Source: Pseudoips prasinana (Eukaryota > Arthropoda > Insecta > Lepidoptera > Nolidae). From it: a stretch of 64,000 nt of DNA. Each line of letters starts with the position of its first letter. Within the stretch, counting starts at the first letter, position 1. The notes under the pieces are model-generated. The model ran no database searches and was not told the DNA's origin. It saw only the letters and a list, made by a program, of their open reading frames with translations. Made by a program: the position numbers and the translations under genes. Positions 35,801-47,800 of the stretch are shown piece after piece. The stretch is from positions 19,220,001 through 19,284,000 of the forward strand of contig OX621237.1 of NCBI GenBank assembly GCA_951640165.1, read 5' to 3'.

Positions 35801-38800
35801 GTATACATTATTATTTCTAGTAACATAGGGTAAGATCCCCAATTATTGGCACTTTAAGGATCCCTGTTCAAAGAAATCGTAAAAACTATCTTTATAAAGT
35901 GTTGCCAGAAAAACAAATGTATGTAAAAGGTATAAAAATAGTTAGTAAACGTTTTTAAATAAAAGCAAAATCTACTAGATACCTCTTTAATAACGTTTTT
36001 ATTTATTTTAAAAAATAACACTGTTTTCCCAATAACTGGCATACTTTGACCAGTTATCTGCATAGGCCTAGTCCCATTTATTGGCATTTTAGTTTGTTTA
36101 ATAAATATAGGAAAATAGTATATAGAAAACAAGGATGAAGTAAAAAAAATCTAATTAATAAGTAATCATTTATATCTACATATGTTTTTAGTTAGACACC
36201 TAGCTTTCTTTAGCAATCATTTGGTTCATAAAATAGTATCAAAATCAACATTTAGTAAAAATTTTAGGATAGAATAAGGTATACATTTATATCTTATCAT
36301 TAGGCAATATCTTAAACTTAAGAGATCAAGTAGGAACTGAATAGTTACATTTCTCAATTAACGTTATAATAATGGGTTCCTTAATCTTCAAATTCAGTCA
36401 AAAACTTCTCTATATCAGCTGCTGTGTATAAAATCTTGTTTTGTTTCTGATCTTTATTATCAGGTGTCAAATTGGCGTAGTCTGTATCATTTTCCTTATC
36501 TTCTTCTTTTTCATTTGGTGTATAATCTTCATTTGCAAGTGGGGGTGGTATTGACAACAAAGCAGCAGAAGTATTCAATTTTTCTGATAACATAAGTTTT
36601 TGCACATCTGTGTTTACTTCTTTGTAGTCCTTCTTCATTTTTATCTTAGAGTTTTGTGCCTTTGGTTTTGTCGGTTTACTTTTTGCTTCTAATTTCTTTT
36701 TTTCCCTTTCTTCTTTTCTTCTCTTTATGCCTTCTTCTTTTTCTTGTTTTACGCGTATCTTTTCACTCTCTATAAAACTCCACTCATCAGATGTTAACAC
36801 AAAAGGAGCTCTCTTTGTATTTCTAATGCCTTTTCGTTGAGGGGATTTGGGCAATACGAGGACATCCGTTAATTTAATGGGAGTTCGATTTAACATGGCG
36901 GTGGTGGTGAGTTTCTGAACCCTTACAGGTGCTGGATCTATATAAGTTTCTATTTTGTCATAATCTAAACTTTGGTTGTGTACGACTGTATTTCTAGGGC
37001 ATTTCCTTTCTTGGTGCAGAGCGGGAATTCTGGTATTATCAGTCTTAGCATCATACACTTCTGCTTTATGAGTTAAATGTAAAACTTCTTGTGAATCGTC
37101 CAACACTCGATCTTCATTTTCATTATAGTCTTCTGTTGCTACAGTTACTTCCGAGGCAGGTACAGGTACGCAATCAGATAGCTCTTCTCTCAAATAACTG
37201 GCATATTTACAATATCCATTGAATCAAATGGAATTTCAACATCCCGGTTGGAAGTACTAACTTTGTTTAAATGTATATCAGTTTGCGTTTCCGTGAAAAA
37301 GTTCCAAATCGCTTTCAAATATTTTTCATCTGGTCCTAATACATTTAGTTCAATTTGATTTAATTTGCTGGCTCCTATAATTTTTTCAAAGTCCTTTTTG
37401 GTCATCACTTTTGGATTTTCTTTGTTAGAAGTTCCTTCTGCATGCTGAACATTTATTTACTTTGCCGAGACATTTTGTATAGTCCTCCGCGTTTACATTC
37501 CACGGGCAAAGACCTGTAGCTCTAAATCCATTAATGACTGTGGATGCCGTGATCGTGTTCTTGATGGTTTTGTTTAGGAGCGGTACAAAATTGATCTTGG
37601 TGAGAGCTACGGAAGGATTATTTCGCCTCCACTCCAAGACAGTTTTCTGCCACCCAGATTTTAATGGCTTGAATGCTGACACATTAGCTGGCTGTAGTAA
37701 TCTGGTACAATTGGGGTACAAAGCAATCAAGACAATTGCTAACTTTTTGCAAAGCTCACTGACGGCATATGTTAAATGGGTCTTGTGACCGTCGACAAAC
37801 AGTATTACGGGGAATTGAGTTCCTTATTTAACCAAGTGTGGGTATAGTATAGTTTTAATGTAATCATGAAACACTTCGGCTTTCATCCACCCGTTGTCAC
37901 TCAGTCCTATACCCCACTCTGATGGAACTTTGGACGTAATTTCAGCTGATAACCGTTTATTCGGAAATATAACCATTGGAGGTGTGAGATCTCCATTAGC
38001 AGAAAATGTGAACATTACCGTCAAGGAAGTTTTAGCCAGGGCATTGTCTACTTCGTAGACGTTTCTTTCGCCTTTAGGGGCTAATACGACTCCTGTTTTA
38101 GGACAAAGAAGAAAAAAGTACCTCTAATAAATCGTTTTCTTTAAGATAAGTTTCAATTTGATTGAACCAGGTTCTCACGTCATTTTCTGACACAGCAGCA
38201 CTTGCAGCAGTGACTGCCTCAGGTGTGCGTACAGAAATCTTTGGATGTCGTTGGAGAAACCACTTATACCATTTTTCGCCGTTCTTAAAAACGTTGGCCC
38301 TGTTACTATTTTTCAGAAAGTTAGCTACACTACTGATTACGTCATTTTTGCGTTTTGGGAAACCTTTTCGGCAACTCAATAAAATCCAGTCTTCGAGGTC
38401 GTTTTCTTCTTTTTCCGTCAAAATAGTAGGAGGGCCTGGACGTAACTGATGCTCAGGGTTCTTGATCATATATTGCAGAGTAGCCCGCGGCACTTGATAA
38501 GTTTTAGCTGCCAATTTCTTGCTCATGCCATCCTTGACAGCTTGCAAAGCTTTATTTAAGTTTTCCGTGTCGTATATTTTACGTCGGCGTATGGCTTTGG
38601 GTTTTTTCCTAGACTTCTCAGTTGTAATTTTTGGTTTCATGGTTAAAAAAGTCGGGTACACTGAAAATAAAACCATAACATACGTAAGATGACCAATTAT
38701 TAGCACACTTATGGCCAATTATTGGCGGTAGTGGTCATAATTGGTAATTTTGCAGTTGGCACTGGTGTCAAGATTTGGAATAATGCGTTTTTATACATGT

Positions 38801-41800
38801 ATTCATTAATGATGCAAAATAAGGTAGTCTAGGAATACTATAATTCACTAAATAAACCTCTGAAAAAATTAAGTTCAATAATCCATTTATTGGCATTAGT
38901 GCCAATATATTAGAATTCGGTAATTTTTGTAATACCAATTGTTGGCACCAGGATAAAATAATAAAAACAATAAAAACCATGGAAAAAAATATGACAAAAA
39001 CGTAGAATAATATGTGTTGAATTTGCTATTCATGATGAATCACAGTATAAAACACTTTATTACTAAGATTTGATGATAATAACAAAAGCTCTTACCTTAA
39101 CAAAAAAAATAGTTTTCACACACCAGATCGAGACACGCTCAGCTGTTGCTATCCTTCTGACGCCATTATAAATTCTTTTTTATTTATGTGTTGCCAGTGC
39201 GATAGCTCAAGATTCTACTACTCTATTTAAATAAGTTGCAACACCACAAGATTAGATGTTTTCTTATAAAAACGGTTAAATCACAGAAGTGCCAATAATT
39301 AGTGGGGTGCCAAAATTTGGTCACTTTACCCTATATATATAGGTACACATTGTATTGATGGTATGAAAACATTTATAAAATTTATTTTATAATAGCAATG
39401 ATATTTAGCTAGCTCGTATCAAGTTATTGTCAAGAGATTATGTTTAAGTTTAATTATCAAAATTTATAGATTTAGCTGTATTTTTACTACATATTGTAAA
39501 TGGTTCTGTCTATATTAAGGTATTATTATTATGACGGACCTTGTGCTGATAACGACGGTCGCGTTTTAATGCCACCACCGGATCCAATGCGCCCCAACTG
39601 AGAAGACCCAGTGAAACAAACTCAGTGGGTTCATCTACTACCGGTTTCAACACGACCCAGTTGAGACGGTCCGGCGAAACATACTCAAGCGGGCATGAAC
39701 ACGGGGTTTGGTCCAATTAGAGTAATTATTGAATTGAAACTTTGCTACCCCATTTCATTATATTCTGATTTCATAAAAAGCAACAAAATTGTGGTAAGCC
39801 AATAAATGCAGTCTGTCCCGAATCTTTCAGGCATAGCTTAGAAGTTGTGCAAACATTTTGACCAAGTATCTGCTGAGGTCATCAGGTGGGCGAACGATTT
39901 CGAGGTTAATATATTTCCGGAGGTTTGCATCACAATTAGTCAGATTAATATAATCATTTGCTTTTAGTTTTGTGTTACAAATAAGGCGAAAAGTGAAACA
40001 GCTTGAATTATCCAATCTAACTCGCAGAGAACTCAAAGATAAAGACTCGTAACTTGAGCTTACGGGTTTATCAGAAAAATAAATAGAATCTTATGGTATG
40101 GCCATGGCCGTACAAACTTACTTATCGTATGGGCAGTGGTTACCCTAGTTTCAGAGTTGTTCAAGGCGCCAAGTAGGACCCTGACATGGCCTATCGACTA
40201 TTGCCTCATGGCTACAAACGGAACCGACAGGTTAACGTGCCCTCCGAGGCACGGAGACGCTCAGAAGTTAAACCACTTTGGCGGTCACCCATCTCTGGAC
40301 TGATCGCGAGCCTAGTTGCTTAACCTCGCCGACCGCTGACGGACCAGTGAGAGCATCTACCTATGAGCAACAACAAAGAAACTAAGCTATTCCGCTATAA
40401 TTGAGTAACATGCAAAGTCTTGCGCTGCACGCATTGCAAGGTCATCGGTCCACCTTGTAGGGGGCCTGCCCACGCTGCGTCTTCTGGTTTGAGGTCGCCA
40501 CTCATGAACCCCTCTGGCAGCGCAAGACCGGCAATTGTGGAGATAGTTGGGGAGGCCTTATTCTAGCAGTGGACGCCGTTTGCCAATATGATGAGGATGA
40601 TGGCGAATGCAAAGTATCTCATCTCTCTTTAATTTAAGTGTTGTGCACTTGTCGGTATAGCATTTTAAACCTTCTATATCGCAAGCTTTCTCAGAATCAG
40701 AATCTTTATTTGTCTCCTTGACTTCTTTGTAAGCCTCCATCTTCACAACTTCGTTCAACTGATCCATATACTGCCTCGTTGCTCTAGCGGTAGCGTGTTC
40801 AACTGCAGATAATGAGGTCCTGCTTTCAAATCTCGGGTCGGGCAAAATGTGATTTTGGGATCTTTCCGTAAAAAGAAATTTACCAGTATCAGCCCGAAGT
40901 CTGGAAGTTGGTGGTATTACACCCCCGGGCCTCGGAGAGCACGTTAAGCCGACGGACCCGTACATGACCTCTTTTCGGTCGTGTCGCTAGTCGTCTCATC
41001 GGATCATGAGAATGATGGAATAGAAAGTGCCCCTGTGTTTGCGCACACATTTGTGCACTATAATATGCTCTGCGGAATTGGCTAGTCTTCATTGACACTG
41101 GCTGCTGTGGCCGAAATTCGGTCAGGAGGACATTATTATCATCATTATTATTATATTTACGAGTACGTGTCGGTCGGTCTCTTTTTCTCCTTGCCTCAAT
41201 TTTGCCTTCTATGATGTTGGTGATGAACTGGTAGTGTCGAATTAAATGTCCAATCATTTTGCCTCGTCGACTGCACCAAGCGGGATATGGCCGCTTTTAA
41301 AATTGACCACTGTAGCTGGGAAAAGCTCGCTGAAAATAGAGTTGAATGGCGCAAACGTGTAGTGGAGGGTCGTAAGATCTGTCATGAAGCCTGGTTCGGA
41401 GTACTTGCTGATAAGTGACAGAAGCGACATGAAAGCGGCTCGGCACCAACCACCGCAAACTTCTCTTGTTAGACCTGCGGCAGGCTATGTCGCTCTCGCA
41501 TCGGTTTGTTTAGCCACAAAAGAAATATCTCTCAGACAATGCGCCGTAAATCGTCTAAGACGCAAAGGCCATATATACTCTCTATAAGCTGTAGTATTTG
41601 CCGTTCTTTTTGCACTCTATTTTGTCACTTTTTCAATCCAGGACACTCTTTCTTTTTCTTTTTAAAGTATCTCATATTATATTTAACACTGTATTTAGTT
41701 ATTACTGACATAAAATTTAAGAGAACATGAGGAAGTAGACAACTAACTAATGCGTATAGGTAATTGTTGGTTTCGTACATACCTAAAGCAATTATTTTTT

Positions 41801-44800
41801 AAGAACGGACACGTGAACTGCACAAGGAAATAGCGTTAGGTTCGGGTGGGTGCCACAACACCCAATATAAAATTTGTAAGGAACTCTCAAGTATAATATA
41901 CTTACTTATCGTATGGGCAGTGATTAGTTACCCTGATGTCAGAATTGTTAAAGCCGCCGAGTAGGCCTTCGACATGGCTTAACGACTGTTGGCTAATGAC
42001 TACAACTGGGATCGACAGCTTAAAGTGCTCTCCGAATCAAGGAGACGCTCAAAAATTCAACCACTTTGGTGGTCATCCATCTATGGACTAACCGCGAAAC
42101 CTAGTTGCTTAACATCGCCTCACCAATATAAGCCATGTCAGAGGCCTACTGGTTTGATCCACTCTGACAACAGGTTAACCACTATCCATACGATAAAAAG
42201 GAAAGAACATAATAGTTCATTGCAACGCCTGTAAATTTCCATAAAAAACACCCACATGTCGTACGTAAATAAAATCTGTATAAATCTTAGTTGCAAATGA
42301 AATAATATAGCTACTTTTTACGTGAACTAGTGGCTTTATCACACTAATATTATAAAGTTGGTGAGTGTGTATGTTTGTTACTTCTTCACGTCTAAACGGC
42401 TGCAATGATTTTAATAAAATTTGGTATGGAGATAGCTGACACCCTGGATTAACACATAGACTGTAATTTATAACGTTTAACGCGAGTAAAATCGCGGGGC
42501 ACAGCTAGTTATGAATAAGCGTCGAGAATAGTAGAGATTTACTTCGCACTCCGTCTATAGTAGGTATGCTTTTTTATTCATTCATGCGTGTGTTGTCCAT
42601 TGTCTGATTTGTTTAAACCGCGTAATAGGCTTCCGACAGGGCATAGCGAATGCTGCCTGTGCCTGGTGACTAAAGCTGCAATCATCGGCTTAATGTGCCC
42701 TCTGAAATGCAAAGACACTGGCGGCCAAACATCTATACACAGACCGCCCAGTACTAACCGGTTAGGGTTATGAATAATTCTTCTCTAAGCGCTGCATCTT
42801 ATATAATGCAGATAATCTACGGTTGGTCTTAAACCGTATGAAATGAGTCTTCGGTTCAAATCCCAGGTCGAGTCAAAAAGTGTTACTGGCATTTTTCCGG
42901 TAATAATGTTTAGTAATAATGTAATTATAAAGAACACATGAACCGAGTGTCTTCCCCACAACAAATATAACTAAGGAAATTAAGGAAATTCTTACTATTA
43001 ATTATGTTTATGTAGAAGTTTAGGTTAATATAAAATTACTAATTAGTCTGTAGACTAGATTGTAATACATATAAAGTAATATTGGCGCTGTTATATGCTC
43101 GTGTTTCGGAGACCACGTAAAGTTCCCAGGTCTGTGTCTGATCGCTTCCCTTGGATAACCTTCTCATGAGACTATGAGAGTGAACGAAAAATGAGTGCAC
43201 CTATACTATGTCCGTAAGTGTTCGGTGAGGGAAAGCACGTAGATGCGCGGTCAGTCCATAGATGGGGGACCGTCAAAGTGGTTTCATTTCTGAGCGTCTC
43301 CAGGCTTCGGAGTGCACGTTAAGCTGTCGTTCCCGGTTGTTCTTTTTAGAAGACGGTCGTTGAGCCATATCAGAGGCCTACTGGGCGACTTGAACAACTC
43401 TGACACCACGGTAAACACTGCCGATATCATAAAGAAAGAAAGGCTAGTTTCCGTTGAGATTGGCCGCTAGTGAAACTTGGCCAGAAATAATAATTAAATA
43501 TCTTGGGACATTATTCACACACGGCCATCTGATCCCATGAAGCAGAGCTTATGCTATGGAAACCAGATAACTGATATACTACTTTTCCTCAGGGACCGGA
43601 CAACCCCGCTTCTGAGTTAAGCCGTTTGATAGGGTAACCCGTTCATTGGGTAACTCGTATCGCAGTGTTACCCTTTGATTGACTTACAGCCTCGAAACCC
43701 AGTGAAAGGGTTAACACGTTTTTTATGGTAACCAAAGGAAGGGGTTAACCCCTTCAATGACTTAAGCCCTTGAATAGCTTACCTTCTTGAAAAGGTTTTA
43801 TTCGAGTTAACTTGAATTACCCAATCAACTTAGCAGCGTGTAGATGGGAGTAGGTATACTCGCACCCGTGCGGTGCCTCATTGCCTAACTACTTTTAGGT
43901 AGGTACAACAAATTTGACGAACGAACGACTTTTTATATTTTAAATTTGAAAGTTTAGTGACGACAAATAGTCGAGCTAATAATTAACGTGTAATTTAAAG
44001 AACTAACTTACTTTAATCTTAATATTGTGACAATCTGTATGATGTGATTATATTTTGTTAAATAATTATTATAATATTTTGCTGTGTGGTGATGGCATAG
44101 GATATCATCACCCCATTTTATCACGTAGGTGGCGCAGAAATCGACCGAGGGCATAGATAGATAGATAGATAGATAAACTCTTTATTGTACACCTTAAGAA
44201 ATAATACAAAAGCGACAACATACAAATTATTATAGTACAATTGGCGGCCTTATCACTAAGTGTGATCTCTTCCAGGCAACCTAGGTAGTGAAAGGAGAAA
44301 GGAGTTACAGAGATGGGGCAGCTGCAAGTGTACAAAGTACTTATTATAAGGTACTATTTGTACCATACTTAAAACTATTTATACCTACTTACTAATTATA
44401 TGTACATTCATAATAATAATACGTGTCATTATGTGAACTATGTAGTATTCAAATAGTGATCATTAAAAAGTCTTTTGAATGTATTTAATGATTGTGCACG
44501 CCTAATAAACAATGGCAACGCATTCCACAAACGAGCACCTTGTACAACAAATGCGTTATCGAGAAACTTTGTGGAGTGCGTCGGTATTTTTAACCGCTGA
44601 TTGTTAGTGGATCTCAAGGCTTTCGAATGTGATTCATGTAGGAAAGAAAAACGATCTTTCAGATAAGAGGGAGTGGAAGGAGTAAACAGAATACTGTATA
44701 GAAATGACAGAATATGAGCATTCCGGCGAAGTCGTATAGGTAGCCACTTGAGTTTTTTGCGAAATTCAGAGACATGATCGTATTTGCGAAGACCAAATAC

Positions 44801-47800
44801 AAATCTTATGCAGACATTCTGGAGACGCTCAAGTTTATCCAGTTGGGCTTCAGTAAGATCAAGATAGCTGACATCTGCATAATCTAGTATCGAAAGAAGA
44901 AGGGACTGGGCAAGCGCAATTTTGGTGGATATAGGCAGAAAGTTTTGAAATCTTCGCAAAGATCCCACTGACGCATAAAGTTTACGACTAGTATTCTGCA
45001 GCTGCGGACCCCATGAGAGACAGTTATCAAAATAGACACCCAAATTTTTAACAACTCGGTTTATTTCCAATATACTCCCGTCAAAGATAACTTGAGGTAG
45101 TTGAGAACAAGAAATCTTTGCCATCATCCTTGAGCTTCCAACAATAATTACCTGAGTCTTAAGGGGGTTAACTTGTAAACCGTACGAACGACTCCATTCA
45201 TTAATACTAATAAAATCTTTATTAATGATACTAATAGCATCCGAGAGCCTATTAAGCGGGGCCTGTGAGTATATCTGTAGGTCATCTGCATAAAGGTGGT
45301 AGGAGGAGAGAAGTCGATCTGAGATAGAATTTATGAAAATTGCGAAGAGTAAAGGAGACAGAACGTCACCCTGCGGCACGCCGGCATTCGTATTGCACCA
45401 AGAAGAGACAGAGTTATCAATACGTATACGTTGCCGGCGACCAGACAGGTAACTATGAAACCAGCCAATGACCGTTGGAGATACATTAAGAGTACGTAAA
45501 ATTCCCAGCAACACGTCGAAGTCTACAGTATTGAAAGCATTACTAAAGTCTAATAATGCAAGCACCGTTAGATTACCGTGTTCCATGCCAGTTCTAATAT
45601 CATCCGTAATATGGACCAAGGCTGAGGTAGTACTATGTCCAGGGCGAAAACCAGACTGAAAAGGATTAAGGAGGTTATTAGATGAGAGGAAACTACTGAT
45701 TTGATTGTGAACAAGCCGTTCAAGGACTTTGGAGAGGAAAGGTAATATCGATATAGGACGATAATCGGAAAACGATGCAGGATTGGATTTTTTCGGAAGG
45801 GGAATGATTAGTGCATCTTTCCATGAAGATGGAAATACACCGCTGGATATAGAGGTATTGAGGATGTGAGATATAGGGAAAAGGATCTCGTCAAGTATAG
45901 GAAGAACCATATTACGGGTGATATTATCGTTGCCCATTGCATTTGATGCTATGGACAAAAGACTCTTCTTAATGTCACAAGCAGAAAATTGGCTAAAATT
46001 GAAAGAAGAATAGTTGGGAGAGGGAATGGATGAAAGATAATTTAAAGTTTTTGTTTTAGTTGCCCTGTCAAAAATAGGCGAAGAAGAGAAATGATTATTT
46101 AGTGAATTAATATCTAAATTGTTTGGAATTGAATCAGGCTGAGATTTTCCAACTCCCAAAGATCGTAAAAACTTCCATATTTTTCCAGGATCTTCATTTT
46201 CAACTGAACTGTGAATATGTTGGCGTTGTGCACTCCTACACACCTTATTACAGTGATTTCGCAGAGTTATATATTTTTCACGGTTAATATCATTAGGCCG
46301 ACCAGCGTACCGACCGAGACTTAGCTGATGATTTCTTAGATAAAAGAGTTTTTATTTCAGTAGTTAGCCACGGTGCTGGCAAATGCTTAATTTTAATTGG
46401 CCGAATGGGAGCATGAACGTCGTACAATTGGATGAGCTTGGTATTAAATATGTCAACTTGTTCGTCAATTGACTCAGCAGCAATAAGAGTCGACCAGTCA
46501 ATGCTGCCAGCATCTGCACGAAGATGACTAAGATCCATCCCACCAAAATTACGTTGTAGAAGAACTTTAGATTTTGCCTTAGGAGGACGAATTTTGTAAG
46601 AAACGAAAAGGAGATCGTGGTAAGAGAAGGCATCTGCTGAGCATTGTCCATGCTTAGCAACATGACCTCTTGAAGAGACTAGAATTAAGTCAAGAAGAGA
46701 AGGCGTAGAATGAGGAAAATGGTGTGTAGAATTAAGGGGAAGAAGAGATAGGTTACTAGATTCTATTGCAGATATAAGTGAGGAGCAACGAGAGTCTTTC
46801 TTTAGTAAACAAGTATTGAAATCACCCATTATTATGGTGTGACTATAGGATGGAAGGAAGGTTTCAAGTAAAAGTTCAAAAGAAGCAAAAAAGTTTATAC
46901 GAAGAGAAGGACAGTAATATACACCAACTAGAACTTTCGTGTGATGCAGCTCTACTTCAATAAATAGATGTTCACCAGCATCCAGCGGTGGCGGCTGTGA
47001 AGACATACTAACCATAGAAAAAATAATATTATTTCGAAGATAAATAGCAACTCCACCACCTCCAGCTCCAGTTCGATCATTCCTGATGAGCTGAAAACCA
47101 GGAAGTGTATACGAGGCCGTAGGGAGACAGGGTTTGAGCCAGGACTCGGAAACAAGAATAGCATGAATATTTTTATAATTGAGACTTGCCAGCATATCAG
47201 GGAAATGGGCCGGAATACTTTGGGCATTGATATGAATCACATTGAAATTTTTTGGCACGTCGGCAAAGTGACCCTGTATAGTATCTGCAAGGGAGGGTAT
47301 GCTAACGAAACTATCATCATCACTATTAGCCGAAAAGAAATCTTCAACATCACTACCAAAATGACTATGAGCATCTAACATAATATTATATGAACATACA
47401 CACAAACAAACTAATTTATTAAAATATCTACAAATACAAAAACAAAATCCTACCACTTCAGTGCTAACTAGTTAGAACAATGTACGCAAAGTTCGATATT
47501 TATGCACCCACGTATCAGTAGTAACAAAAGTATAATAATTTTAAACATAAACAAAATTAAAATAAAATGGAAAGTTTTAAAATAGGCTCAAAAGACTCAC
47601 GACGTGCGGCATCAAGGCCTACGTTCACATGGACCGTCAAGTACCATAGATATTGTCAAGTTATGCTAACTATATAATGTTATAAAATGGAACGCGATTA
47701 ATAACTAATAAATTTGAGGGTAGATATTATGAAAATATAGATTGAGAAAGTTAAAGTTGTATAGTGGGCATAGGTACTTTGACTACAACGTAAACACAGT

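Larger units (their letters stand above)
35705..39730 (-). repeat. 600-bp repeat, copy 4, split by a pogo-like transposon
   Basis: The minus-strand copy consists of 35705-35827 (3' part, from the T/A tail) and 39332-39730 (5' part). Together they align collinearly with the uninterrupted copies at 4719 and 54522. The gap is exactly the element at 35828-39331. Confidence 0.85.

Noticed and set aside
36381..37193. 270-residue lysine/glutamate-rich frame as a separate host gene
   Set aside because: It lies inside the pogo-like element, on the same strand and directly after the transposase core with only a frameshift between; it is the transposase tail.
40260..40340. Genuine 5S rRNA gene
   Set aside because: Only the internal promoter region resembles 5S; the flanking terminal stem sequence is absent and a common non-5S body follows in every copy.
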